A stretch of DNA of 64,000 nt, from contig JADQBR010000060.1 in the NCBI GenBank assembly GCA_016278515.1, forward strand, positions 62,001-126,000, written 5' to 3'. Below are positions 17,945 through 27,132 of this stretch, piece by piece. Both the position numbers and the translations under genes were made by a program. Within the stretch, counting starts at the first letter, position 1. The number at the start of each line of letters is the position of its first letter. Origin of the DNA: Bacillota bacterium (lineage in GTDB: Bacteria; Bacillota; JADQBR01). Below the pieces are notes generated by a model, which was given only the letters and a program-made list of their open reading frames with translations, made no database searches and was not told the origin of the DNA.

Positions 17945-19675
17945 CTAGATATAAATATAGGAAAAAGTGACCACCATTACTAGAATAATTAAGAAAATAG
18001 TAAATCCAATAGGAAAGCGGTATTTATTCTCGTCATAAATTGCAATCCGACCAGTTTCCGGCCCCAAGGGAGTTTTTCCAGTAATAATCAGAAATGGATT
18101 ACGAAAATATGGAACCACTCGCTCTAGTAATTTGTTACCAGCTAATCCACCATAATCCCTAATGGAACAAACGGCAGTAACCAACCCAACGGTAAGATTC
18201 ACCAGAGGTTTACGGTAAAACCAGTCCGTATCCACAGATACTGTCGGTTCGCCCCCAAGTTTTGGAATAAATATCCAAAATGCCGCCAGCGTAGCAACTA
18301 ATAACTGCAGGGTAGAAATCACATGATCCAACGTATATGGTACATAAGTAGCATTGAACGGCAGTTTGGCATAAAGGAGTATTGGAGCAACACCAAAGAG
18401 TATACATAAAAAGGCTCCCCCACCCATTGCCACATGCATATTTTTAGGGATAGACACCGGTTTTATACCCTTATCCGGACCAAAAAACATGAAGTACGGA
18501 AGTTTCAAGCCAGTATGCAAAAACGTTCCTACGCTTGCCAGCAATAATAGCAGCTCTACTGAAGGCATATTATTATAACCTGCAGCAGAAATAATCATTG
18601 ATTTACTGATAAAACCATTAAATAATGGCACGCCCGAAATAGAGAAAGCTCCTACTGTGTAAAGAATTACTGTGAGCGGCATTTTCTTAAAGAAACCACC
18701 GAGTTCCGATAATTTACGTCGGCCGGTAGAATATATAACGGCTCCGGCGCCCATAAAGAGAAGAGACTTGTACAGAATATGGCTAAAAGCATGTGCTACG
18801 GCACCGTTAAGTGCCAGCTCGGTACCAATTCCCACGGCTGCTACCATATAGCCTACCTGACTAATAATATGATAGGCCAAGAGCCTTCGAATATCATTCT
18901 CCAAAACCGCATAAACCACTCCGTAGAGCGCCATAATAACCCCGGCCCAGACTAATAACTCGGTACCTGGGAAAATACGGATTAAGGTGTATACTGCAAC
19001 TTTAGTAGTAAATGAGCTCAAAAATACACTACCGGTAACGGTACCTTCGGGATAAGCATCAGTCAACCAAGCATGAAGAGGTGGAATGGCTGCGTTTATT
19101 GCAACTCCTACTAAAATCAACCAAAAAGCAACATCGTTGTTTCCTGTTAGCACGCCAACCTCAAACTGTCCTCCGGATACCTGAAGGAAAATGCCTGCCA
19201 GTAAGATATTACCGCCTAGCGTATGCACCAGAAAGTACCGCAGACCGGCACCACGGGACTGAGGATTGGCCCGATACCATATCAAAAAGACCGAAGTTAT
19301 CGCCATTAACTCCCAAAAAACAATTAAAGTCATCCAATCTCCGGCAAACACTACACCGAGAGAGCTACCTGCATATGCCAATGCTGCCGCAGCCTCTCCC
19401 CTGTTTTTAATGTGGAGAGAATAAATGCAGCCCAACAAAGACATGATGGAAAAGATTAAGGCAAAAACCCAAGATAGCTTATCTACCTTCATTAGTATTA
19501 ATTCCATATTATTAATAAAGCTATAGGTTAGCGTTGTTCCTATTTCCAACTGAAATACTGCCAGAATAGCCAGCAGCGGCCCAGCAATCATCACTGCCTG
19601 CCTAGCTCTGCGGGGCAGTACCATTGCCGCTATTGCACTTATTATTAAAATAAACCCTGGGTGAAACTCAAACAT
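17945..19675 (-). CDS. NuoL/MrpA-MrpD-like antiporter subunit, long form
   Basis: A 576-residue polytopic protein of the proton-conducting antiporter family, with about 14-16 helices. Typical features are WELMAITSVFLIW (Glu in helix 5), HAWLTDAYPEG, LAYHIISQVGYM and HILYKSLLFMGAG. It is longer than MrpD (about 490-500 residues) and has a C-terminal extension with extra helices, as in NuoL and MrpA. The ATG at 19675 is chosen for GGAGGTGAT before it; it overlaps the previous stop. It may replace the missing N-terminal half of MrpA. Confidence 0.85.
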   Translation of the reverse strand: MFEFHPGFILIISAIAAMVLPRRARQAVMIAGPLLAILAVFQLEIGTTLTYSFINNMELILMKVDKLSWVFALIFSIMSLLGCIYSLHIKNRGEAAAALAYAGSSLGVVFAGDWMTLIVFWELMAITSVFLIWYRANPQSRGAGLRYFLVHTLGGNILLAGIFLQVSGGQFEVGVLTGNNDVAFWLILVGVAINAAIPPLHAWLTDAYPEGTVTGSVFLSSFTTKVAVYTLIRIFPGTELLVWAGVIMALYGVVYAVLENDIRRLLAYHIISQVGYMVAAVGIGTELALNGAVAHAFSHILYKSLLFMGAGAVIYSTGRRKLSELGGFFKKMPLTVILYTVGAFSISGVPLFNGFISKSMIISAAGYNNMPSVELLLLLASVGTFLHTGLKLPYFMFFGPDKGIKPVSIPKNMHVAMGGGAFLCILFGVAPILLYAKLPFNATYVPYTLDHVISTLQLLVATLAAFWIFIPKLGGEPTVSVDTDWFYRKPLVNLTVGLVTAVCSIRDYGGLAGNKLLERVVPYFRNPFLIITGKTPLGPETGRIAIYDENKYRFPIGFTIFLIILVMVVTFSYIYI

Positions 19676-19907
19676 CTGTATCATCACCTCCATCCCAGAA
19701 ATGCTCAGGACGCTGAATAAATTTTTTCCCAAATAACTTAGATAACACGATAATCAAAGTGCACCCAATAAATCCATAAATTGCATCAAATGCTACGAAT
19801 TCGTGCCACCAATACTCGGCATGTGGGTGTACAAACATTACTTCTACAAGGATGAGGAGTGCAATAACTGAAGCACTAATGAACAATACCTTTTTTGTAG
19901 ATACCAT
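19668..19907 (-). CDS. Small two-helix membrane protein of the antiporter operon
   Basis: 79 residues with helices at about 8-25 and 40-60 and the segment HPHAEYWWHEFVAFDAIYG between them. It overlaps the start of the next gene by eight bases and follows an MrpD-like gene directly, so it is part of the operon and probably of the complex. I cannot name it from the sequence. Confidence 0.75.
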   Translation of the reverse strand: MVSTKKVLFISASVIALLILVEVMFVHPHAEYWWHEFVAFDAIYGFIGCTLIIVLSKLFGKKFIQRPEHFWDGGDDTDV

Positions 19908-21416
19908 TTACCACCCTCCTCCCATTGTCAATGAACTATTATTGAATATCTCCTGGGCCGAATTGACTGCCAGTTGATAAAAATGTGCTCCCGCGTCAGG
20001 GAAAATACCTAAAACGATAGCAATGCTAGCTGTGAGACAAAGAGGAATCAGCATATCCAGCCTGGCTTCGCCAATTTTAGGGAACTTTTTTGACGTAGTG
20101 AAAAAGGCCATTTGTCCCACTGGTATTAAGTATGTGGTAGCCAAGAGAGCACTACCTATCAACACTGCAACAAAAATTCCTTGGCCTCTCTGTAATGCTC
20201 CCAGAGCCAGATTCCATTTACTAATAAAACCTACGATCAGTGGCAACCCGGCGATACCTAGTGAACCGATAGTAAAAGCAGCCATAGTAAACGGCATGCG
20301 TTTACCTATACCCTTCATCTCGCTAATATTATCTTTATGCGTGGTAACATGTATCGCTCCCGCACAGAAAAATAGTGTTATTTTCATAAAAGCATGGGCC
20401 ACAATGTGATACATGCCTCCCAATAAACCCAAGGGAGTTACCAGCGCTGCCCCTAAAACCACATAGGATAACTGACCAATTGTGGAAAATGCCAGACGAC
20501 GTTTTAAGTTGTCCTGCCTCATGGCTATTAGCGAAGAAACAATTATTGTAAAAGCCGCTATCCATGCTAAGGCTGTAGCAGCACCGATCTCATCAAATAG
20601 CTGTGGCCCGAAAACAAAGCCGACGACGCGCAGCACCCCAAATGCACCAGCTTTTACTACAGCAACTGCATGCAATAAGGCACTTACCGGCGTCGGTGCA
20701 ACCATAGCACTAGGCAACCAACCATGAAGCGGCATAATACCTGCCTTTACGCCGGTTCCAATAAGCATCAAAACCGCAATTACTCTCAGTGCACCGTCTG
20801 AAGCAGTTCCGGCTAAGAACCCCCCTGCTTGAAAATCGCTTCCACCAGCAATTACTTGAATCCAAATTATTGCAATTAACATTAGCTGTCCTGCAATAAG
20901 TGTATAAGCAAGGTATTTCCTGCCGCCCTTGATGGCCTCGCGATCTCGTTTATGAACAACCAACGGATAGGTAGCAATAGTCAGTATTTCGTAAAAAATG
21001 AAAAAGGTTAGTAGGTTCCCCGCAAAGGCGATGCCCATTGTAGCCGACAGACAAATTGCAAAACTGGCAAAATAACCTGTTTGGTGTTTAGCCTTGTCTG
21101 CACGCATATAGCCGATAGAGTAAAATGATGTTACCAGCCATAGAAATGATGCCAGAGCAGCAAAAATCATCCCCATAGCATCCACCCGCAGGTAGAGGCT
21201 GACACCCTTAGCAATTTCCAGCGGAGCCAATTCTATTACTTGTCCCACCAGCACCACCGGCAGCATGGAAAATACTATAACAATCTTTGCGACAGCTGCA
21301 ATAATCGTCCAAAATTCCCGAAGGTTGGGACGCCTACCACTGAGCATAATCAAACCTGCTGCAATTAGTGACACCAGTACCGCCCATAACGGTCTATAGT
21401 CCATACCGTACTCCAT
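19908..21416 (-). CDS. MrpD/NuoN-like antiporter subunit (second copy)
   Basis: A 502-residue proton-conducting membrane subunit with about 14 helices. The key segments FFIFYEILTIATYPLVVH (helix 5 Glu), LHGWLPSAMVAPTPVSALLH and RLAFSTIGQLSYVVLG are intact. It begins directly after the stop of the upstream mrpD with GGAGG near the junction, so translation is coupled. It is one of three such subunits in this operon, which points to an expanded ion-pumping arm. Confidence 0.88.
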   Translation of the reverse strand: MEYGMDYRPLWAVLVSLIAAGLIMLSGRRPNLREFWTIIAAVAKIVIVFSMLPVVLVGQVIELAPLEIAKGVSLYLRVDAMGMIFAALASFLWLVTSFYSIGYMRADKAKHQTGYFASFAICLSATMGIAFAGNLLTFFIFYEILTIATYPLVVHKRDREAIKGGRKYLAYTLIAGQLMLIAIIWIQVIAGGSDFQAGGFLAGTASDGALRVIAVLMLIGTGVKAGIMPLHGWLPSAMVAPTPVSALLHAVAVVKAGAFGVLRVVGFVFGPQLFDEIGAATALAWIAAFTIIVSSLIAMRQDNLKRRLAFSTIGQLSYVVLGAALVTPLGLLGGMYHIVAHAFMKITLFFCAGAIHVTTHKDNISEMKGIGKRMPFTMAAFTIGSLGIAGLPLIVGFISKWNLALGALQRGQGIFVAVLIGSALLATTYLIPVGQMAFFTTSKKFPKIGEARLDMLIPLCLTASIAIVLGIFPDAGAHFYQLAVNSAQEIFNNSSLTMGGGW

Positions 21417-22916
21417 TTATTGCCCACCTCCTGGAAGAGTATACTGCAGCACTTGACTAACAATCTGTTCGTTAAAAATCCCTAGTAATAATATCCCTAC
21501 ACCAAGAACAACAATTGGAATTAACATGGCGACAGGCAATTCCCACAATCCTTTTTTGGTCTTCAATCTGTCTTTCAGTACTTGCTTACCACCAGCACTT
21601 TTTTTAAGGAAGGAATTTTCAATGACTCGGAAAAAATAAACTGCATTTAGCAAACTGCTAAGAATAATAACAACAACAAATGGCCACTTGCCGGCATTAA
21701 TGGCCCCGAGCACCAAATACCACTTGCTGAAAAATCCAGCGGTTGGCGGTAACCCTACCATAGACATTGCCGCAATAGCGAATGCGCCCATTGTCAGAGG
21801 CATTCTGCCTGATAACTCTAAATATCTGGAAATACTATGCTGACCGGTACGCCACTTGACACCCCCGGCCACCAAAAACAAGCAGCTTTTCATTATAGCA
21901 TGGTTGAAGATGTGTAATACTGCACCAATCAAACCATAGGTATTACCAATGGCAAAACCCAGTGCAATATAACCTACTTGGGCCACGCTGGAATAGGCAA
22001 GCATTCTGCGAAAATCCGACTGGGCAATAGCCATCACGGATCCTAAAATAATACCCAAAGCTGCGACCCAACCAATAACTGTTAGTATTGCAGGAACCGG
22101 ACCGCTGCCAGCTCCAACAATATAGAAAAACATTCTTAGCAAGACATACGCCGGCACTTTGGTGGCTACCCCGGCAACAAACGGTATTACTGCCGGTGGT
22201 GCAAAAGTGTAAGCATCGGGCAACCAGCCATGCATGGGAAACAAAGCCATTTTTAACCCCAACCCGATAAATATCAGTACCAATCCAATAATGACTGCGG
22301 GCGAATCCATGATAGGCTGTAATCTTTCCGCCATATCCGCCATATTAAGGGTTCCGGTAACCCCATAAAGATAGCCGATACCCAAGAGATAAAACGAAGC
22401 ACCTGCGGTACCGATAATCAGGTATCGAAAAGCTGCAACCGTGCTGCGATAGCCGCCCGAAGCAATCAAGCCATATGTAGCCAAAGAGGATATCTCCAGA
22501 AAAACATAAAGGTTAAATAAGTCACCAGTGCTGACCATTCCTAAAAGGCCGGAAATTATCAATAAGTATAAAGCATAATGTAAACCTTGTTTTAACCACG
22601 TTTCTTCTTTAAGAAAAGGCAAACCGTAAATAGCCACCATAAAGCCAATAAAAGTAATCAAAACCGTAATACCACCGGACAGCGGATCAATTACATATTC
22701 AATTCCCCAGGGGGGCGCCCACCCGGCGAAAACATAATGCCAAGTGCCATCTGTCAGAGCACGTACCAAAGCTGCCATCGAAGTTAACAAAGCTGCAAAA
22801 ACCGCTGTAATAGACACTACCCTTACTAAGCCCTTGGACAAATATGCCGCTAGCGGTGCTACTAAAGCCGCTATCAATGGTATAATAACTGTTAACACTG
22901 GATAATGTTGGCTCAT
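21417..22916 (-). CDS. mrpD: Na+/H+ antiporter subunit MrpD
   Basis: A 499-residue polytopic subunit with the canonical MrpD motifs NLYVFLEISSLATYGLIA (helix 5 Glu), PMHGWLPDAYTFAPP and MLAYSSVAQVGYIALG. Its position directly after mrpC, overlapping by four bases, matches standard Mrp operons and makes it the true MrpD. It forms the ion-translocating core with MrpC and the MrpA-like parts in the cytoplasmic membrane. Confidence 0.92.
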   Translation of the reverse strand: MSQHYPVLTVIIPLIAALVAPLAAYLSKGLVRVVSITAVFAALLTSMAALVRALTDGTWHYVFAGWAPPWGIEYVIDPLSGGITVLITFIGFMVAIYGLPFLKEETWLKQGLHYALYLLIISGLLGMVSTGDLFNLYVFLEISSLATYGLIASGGYRSTVAAFRYLIIGTAGASFYLLGIGYLYGVTGTLNMADMAERLQPIMDSPAVIIGLVLIFIGLGLKMALFPMHGWLPDAYTFAPPAVIPFVAGVATKVPAYVLLRMFFYIVGAGSGPVPAILTVIGWVAALGIILGSVMAIAQSDFRRMLAYSSVAQVGYIALGFAIGNTYGLIGAVLHIFNHAIMKSCLFLVAGGVKWRTGQHSISRYLELSGRMPLTMGAFAIAAMSMVGLPPTAGFFSKWYLVLGAINAGKWPFVVVIILSSLLNAVYFFRVIENSFLKKSAGGKQVLKDRLKTKKGLWELPVAMLIPIVVLGVGILLLGIFNEQIVSQVLQYTLPGGGQ

Positions 22917-23275
22917 TTGTCCATCCCTCGCAATATTTCAGGTTCTTCTAAGTCTTCATAGCGATCTTGGATTCTTAACAGTAGGGCAAGGGCTACCCCT
23001 GTAGTACTCAAGCTAACAACAATGGCGGTCAGCATTAATGCATGGGGCAGCGGGTTAACATATTGGTCGACACCTTCCAACCCATGAACAAGGATAGGCA
23101 GAGTTGCATCTAGTTTTTGTCCCAAAGCTAGAAAGAATATAATTACAGAAATCTGCATAATATTCATGGCCATCAGCTTTTTCATAAAATTGCGTTTGTC
23201 CAGCATCCCGTATAAACCAAAAACGAACAGGACCGCTATTAAAAAATAAATTATATTTGACAACAGCTCATTCAT
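22913..23275 (-). CDS. mrpC: Antiporter subunit MrpC (NuoK-like)
   Basis: 120 residues with three membrane helices. The family hallmark PLPHALMLTAIVVSLSTTGVALALLLRI is present (residues about 75-102), related to NuoK. It overlaps mrpB and mrpD by four bases each, so the three genes are translated together. Confidence 0.93.
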   Translation of the reverse strand: MNELLSNIIYFLIAVLFVFGLYGMLDKRNFMKKLMAMNIMQISVIIFFLALGQKLDATLPILVHGLEGVDQYVNPLPHALMLTAIVVSLSTTGVALALLLRIQDRYEDLEEPEILRGMDK

Positions 23276-23706
23276 ATATCGTCGTCCTTTCTAGTCAGAG
23301 CGTCATAAATGGCAATAATTACTCCCATAACGCAAATAGTGACACCAACTTCAATAACCAGGATTCCCAACGGCCGCAATTCTTTTGCATGCAAGTCCAA
23401 TGGAATGGCTGCGTAGTCCAAAAAATTGCCGCCCCAGATAACTGTCAAGACACCTAAACCAGCGTAAATCAACGTCCCCAAGCCGGCCAATATAATTGCA
23501 GTGTCCCCTTTCATGTCAAAGACCGCTTCCCTACCCTGTACCAATCGGGTCAGGACAACTGCGATTGCCAACAGCGCACCTGCTTGAAAACCGCCTCCAG
23601 GGCTGTACTCACCGTGGAGCAAAACATAAACACCATAAACCATAATGAATGGTACCATATACCTAAATGCAGTATCTAGTATCGTTGTTCCAAAAGGACG
23701 GTTCAT
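23272..23706 (-). CDS. mrpB: Antiporter subunit MrpB (MnhB domain)
   Basis: 144 residues with four membrane helices. The segment GEYSPGGGFQAGALLAIAVVL is the MnhB signature. It overlaps the genes on both sides by four bases. MrpB is a structural membrane subunit needed for antiport in known Mrp complexes. Confidence 0.93.
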   Translation of the reverse strand: MNRPFGTTILDTAFRYMVPFIMVYGVYVLLHGEYSPGGGFQAGALLAIAVVLTRLVQGREAVFDMKGDTAIILAGLGTLIYAGLGVLTVIWGGNFLDYAAIPLDLHAKELRPLGILVIEVGVTICVMGVIIAIYDALTRKDDDI

Positions 23707-24005
23707 TCGTCACTCCCTCCCTCTGCATTCTTCCTACCAGCAGCAGTTCTCAATATTAAAATAGTAGCAGCTCCTGCGATAAAAATCACAGTAGTTTCAC
23801 CCAAAGTATCATAACTCCGGTAATCCGCCAACACTGCAGTAACAAGGTTAGGTGATCCAGTTTCCTTATAGGCCTTCTCAATGTACCTAGGCGATACATG
23901 TTCAGCTGCCGGGGAATCTTTATCCCCAATGAGAGGCAGTCCTAAAGAACCAAACATTAGTAATCCCAGCAGCATTATTGAGAAAACCATAGATAATATT
24001 CTCAT
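23703..24005 (-). CDS. MbhE-like / MrpA C-terminal fragment subunit
   Basis: 100 residues starting MRILSMVFSIMLLG, with an N-terminal helix, an outer loop and a C-terminal helix. The segment NLVTAVLADYRSYDTLGETTV is the hallmark of the last part of MrpA, and of MbhE in membrane-bound hydrogenases, where it stands as a separate gene as here. The ATG at 24005 overlaps the previous stop as ATGA. With the next-listed gene it replaces the C-terminal domain of MrpA. Confidence 0.87.
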   Translation of the reverse strand: MRILSMVFSIMLLGLLMFGSLGLPLIGDKDSPAAEHVSPRYIEKAYKETGSPNLVTAVLADYRSYDTLGETTVIFIAGAATILILRTAAGRKNAEGGSDE

Positions 24006-24247
24006 CTTGATGCCCACCTCCCCATGCGTTTCAAGGCTGCGATAAAAAATGCCGTAGCCACAATGCCAATAACTGCTTCTGTAAAAGCAACATCCGGTGC
24101 ATTAAGTACCAAATACAACAGCACTGCAAAAAAACTTAGAGCACCAAATAAAATAACTGACGCTACCAGGTCTTTAACGTATAATGCGGTTATTCCCGTA
24201 CCTACCATCAATATCAGTAAAACCACCATAATCCATAACTGCAACAA
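24002..24247 (-). CDS. MbhD-like / DUF4040 antiporter subunit (MrpA domain)
   Basis: About 81 residues with three helices. The core DLVASVILFGALSFFAVLLY and LNAPDVAFTEAVIGIV matches DUF4040/MbhD, normally fused inside MrpA. A TTG start at 24247 is preferred because GGGGGAG lies five bases upstream; the longer frame would begin inside that site and overlap mrpG more deeply. It is a separate gene here, so MrpA is split. Confidence 0.87.
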   Translation of the reverse strand: MLQLWIMVVLLILMVGTGITALYVKDLVASVILFGALSFFAVLLYLVLNAPDVAFTEAVIGIVATAFFIAALKRMGRWASR

Positions 24248-24249
24248 GC

Positions 24250-24549
24250 CTACTCCCCCTTTCGCATCCACGGTTTCAAGCCTGCGCGATAAGCCGCCCG
24301 GCTTATGACATGCGTACCTGTGGGATTAGCTAATAAAATAAATACAACAATAAAAATCAGCTTGACACTGGTCAGTGAGAAGCCTTCATACAGTGCTAAG
24401 CCTAGAAATGACAGTAACATACCTAGCGTTTCACTTTTTCCTGAAGCATGCAAACGCGTGTAAAAGTCAGGCAGTCGCAGCACCCCTATGGCCGCTATTA
24501 GGATAAAGAAAAAACCAAGAAATAATAAAATGAGTCCTAGAATTTTCAT
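24250..24549 (-). CDS. mrpG: Antiporter subunit MrpG
   Basis: 99 residues with three helices. It shows the MnhG/PhaG pattern GVLRLPDFYTRLHASGKSETLG and ends in ANPTGTHVISRAAYRAG. It overlaps mrpF by four bases. It is a minor structural subunit of Mrp complexes. Confidence 0.94.
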   Translation of the reverse strand: MKILGLILLFLGFFFILIAAIGVLRLPDFYTRLHASGKSETLGMLLSFLGLALYEGFSLTSVKLIFIVVFILLANPTGTHVISRAAYRAGLKPWMRKGE

Positions 24550-24824
24550 GCGTCGGTATCTCCTTTCTCCCCAATATACTTTGCCAATACCACCATGCTG
24601 ATAAAGCCCAAGATGGCATAAGCCAAGGATATATCGACAAACATGGCTTCACGTTTATTATAAAACCCAATCAAAACCAACAGCAGGATTGCATCCACGC
24701 CAATGACACCTAATCCGTTTAGCCTATCGTAGATGCTTGGTCCTTTAAATACTCGAAACAACATCATCACAATAACGATAATCAAACTAATTATCATTGC
24801 CAGAAAAAAAGTCTCAACAGCCAC
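24546..24824 (-). CDS. mrpF: Antiporter subunit MrpF
   Basis: 92 residues with three helices and the MrpF signature RVFKGPSIYDRLNGLGVIGVD. The ATG shares one base with the mrpE stop. It is normally found between MrpE and MrpG, as here. Confidence 0.94.
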   Translation of the reverse strand: MAVETFFLAMIISLIIVIVMMLFRVFKGPSIYDRLNGLGVIGVDAILLLVLIGFYNKREAMFVDISLAYAILGFISMVVLAKYIGEKGDTDA

Positions 24825-25426
24825 TATGCATTACCACCTCTCTGCAGACCTATTCCCTCACCGGCTTCTTGATTGAAAACTTTAGCAACTCGCAAAGGAA
24901 GTTCGCCCAATTGTCCTTCAGGGGAAACCAAGGATTCCGCTGCACTTACCGATAAAGCATGTATCACGTAGATATTTTCTTCCAGGTCCATGGTTATTGT
25001 GCCCGGTGTGAGGGTTATGGAGTTTGCCAAAGTAGCGTGTGCCGTTGGGTCTTCCATGGCACTTTTAAATGTTACTATCTGCGGGTCAATAGGCATTTTG
25101 GGGTTTAAAACTATCAAAGCCACTTCAATATTGGCTTTGATGATTTGCCAAAGCAGCCACACCCAATAAGCCGCATACCTTCCATAAGGTATATCAAAAG
25201 CAAGAAAGCTCCTGTCAGTTCCTTTAGCTGAGGGTAACCTCAGCAGCGGTCGAGTAACAATAGTCACTACCGCGCAAGTTACAAGCCCCATAACTAAAAA
25301 CTTCACTTCAAATTTGCCGGATAAGATTACCCAAAACGCAAAAAGAGTGATAAATAAAATAGCCAAATGCTTGTATTCTGCGTTTTTAATGTTGTTCTTG
25401 CTGTCCACTGTTCTTTCCGTATTCAT
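24824..25426 (-). CDS. mrpE: Antiporter subunit MrpE, first gene of the operon
   Basis: About 200 residues starting MNTERTVDSKNNIKNAEY, with two N-terminal helices and a soluble C-terminal domain. The signature NSITLTPGTITMDLEENIYVIHAL is the MrpE hallmark. The ATG at 25426 is chosen for AGGGGTG seven bases before it. A perfect TATAAT lies at 25478-25483 on the minus strand, about 50 bases upstream, but without a good -35, so it is only a tentative promoter. It heads eleven overlapping genes. Confidence 0.92.
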   Translation of the reverse strand: MNTERTVDSKNNIKNAEYKHLAILFITLFAFWVILSGKFEVKFLVMGLVTCAVVTIVTRPLLRLPSAKGTDRSFLAFDIPYGRYAAYWVWLLWQIIKANIEVALIVLNPKMPIDPQIVTFKSAMEDPTAHATLANSITLTPGTITMDLEENIYVIHALSVSAAESLVSPEGQLGELPLRVAKVFNQEAGEGIGLQRGGNA

Positions 25427-25629
25427 TAATAGACACCCCTGCCCTTCATAAAAAATAGCTTGCACTCAAATGTAATTATTATACTTTTCCCCTGATTATT
25501 CACCTTTTGACTTTGCAGTCCATTAAAAATACCCCATATATTTATTCTTTAATGCAATTACAAATCCTTCTCGCAGTCCAATATTTATAAAATTCTGTTA
25601 TGTCTGTTTGCGAATAGTATTATCTATTT

Positions 25630-26826
25630 CTATCTTACTTTAAATGATCGCTGCATGATTAATAGACAGCCCGCCGAGATTACAATGAAGATTCCAGCAA
25701 CAGCAAAAGCATTACCCATCCCAATCCAGCCGCTGGCAATACCAAACAAAAATGATCCCAACCCTATGGAAAGATCAATGGTACTTTCCTGAATTGCCAA
25801 TACTGTACCCCTTAATTTTGTGTCCGCCAAATCTATCAACCAGGCAATCGCCGTTAACAATCCGCCTGAAAAACCGATGCCGGCTAAGATACTGCTGATA
25901 ATTAACAGCCAAGCAGCCGCTGAGGTGAAAAATAGGACTAAGGTGCCCACACCTAACATAAATAATGAAGGTAGTATTATCTGAATTCGGCCAAATCGGT
26001 CAGACAGATATCCGGCGGATAAATTACCTGCAATACCGGCAAGCCCGAAATATGTAAAGTAAATCGCCGGGTTAGACAGCTCGGTTGTTTGAGACAGAAA
26101 TAAGGAAGCAAAAGTGAGTAAAACCCCGTAGCCAACAGACACTACCGCAATACTTCCGTATACCGGCCAGAATAACCTGTTACTAAGCACCTCTACAAAC
26201 CACTTAAGAGAGTCCCTGCTTTGACTGAGAGTAACTTTCGGGGCACGAACCAACGCCATCATCGTTATAGATAATAGACCTAAGATAAATGCCAACTTAA
26301 ACCAAACATCATAATTAAAATTATTGATCACTTTCATTGCTATTGCAGGGCCGCTGAGCAGGGCGAACGTATTGACTAACCGATAGATGCCCATATAAGT
26401 GCCTAATTTGGACTGAGGCGCCATATCGGCAACCAAGGAACTGCCGCTTGAAAGAAATGCCGCCAAACCCACCGCCTGATAGATTCGAGCTAGCATTATC
26501 ATCCAGATATTCTGGCTCAATAAGAATAATAAAGGTGCAGTTCCAAAAGCAACGGTACCAATTATCAGCGGTAGTTTTCTCCCCTTAGTGTCCGTCAGTG
26601 GTCCAAAATAAATGCGCATAATGACTGCTGCAATGTAAAAAAGCGTAGCCTGTAACCCTGCATATAATTCGCTTCCACCGAGGCTTATAATGTACATTGG
26701 AAGCACCGTCAGTGATGTATAAAAGTTAATGAAAACTAAATAGGTTACAAATAAAAATGTAATTAAATTTAAGAGATAACTCCAATTACTTTGATGTTCC
26801 GTTTCTAATTTTAAGTCTGCTTCCAT
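25630..26826 (-). CDS. Major facilitator superfamily transporter
   Basis: 398 residues with about 12 helices in two halves. MFS loop motifs are seen: GPLTDTKGRKLPL between helices 2 and 3, and GYLSDRFGRIQI in the second half. It is probably a drug or metabolite exporter; the substrate cannot be told. It lies apart from its neighbours, with 306 bases upstream that contain the alr terminator. Confidence 0.9.
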   Translation of the reverse strand: MEADLKLETEHQSNWSYLLNLITFLFVTYLVFINFYTSLTVLPMYIISLGGSELYAGLQATLFYIAAVIMRIYFGPLTDTKGRKLPLIIGTVAFGTAPLLFLLSQNIWMIMLARIYQAVGLAAFLSSGSSLVADMAPQSKLGTYMGIYRLVNTFALLSGPAIAMKVINNFNYDVWFKLAFILGLLSITMMALVRAPKVTLSQSRDSLKWFVEVLSNRLFWPVYGSIAVVSVGYGVLLTFASLFLSQTTELSNPAIYFTYFGLAGIAGNLSAGYLSDRFGRIQIILPSLFMLGVGTLVLFFTSAAAWLLIISSILAGIGFSGGLLTAIAWLIDLADTKLRGTVLAIQESTIDLSIGLGSFLFGIASGWIGMGNAFAVAGIFIVISAGCLLIMQRSFKVR

Positions 26827-26923
26827 AACATCACCTGAACCTCTCTATCATCCCTTTAAAACTTTTGTAAATATAATGAATTCATTTTTCCTAACTAGAT
26901 TATTTTAACATAGTTTTCCATGG

Positions 26924-26950
26924 AGAAAAACAGGGGTAATTACCCCTGTT
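26924..26950 (-). terminator. Terminator after alr
   Basis: The 22-base perfect palindrome 26929-26950 (AACAGGGGTAA/TTACCCCTGTT) is followed on the minus strand by TTTTTCTCC. The rest of the gap 26827-27132 holds no open frame or clear signal that I can see. Confidence 0.87.
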
Positions 26951-27132
26951 ATAATTAATGTGCTGCCTAAATATTTGATTTTACCGCTAATAAGAGAAGT
27001 GCCGGTTTACACAGAGTGGCTAAATATATAAGACTATGCCGTAATTACAGCTCCGAACGAAACTTTGAAGCCTAGATTGTAGAACTCGAATCTGTTTCAT
27101 GAGTTTTGTTATTGTTTATTCCATAAACTTTT

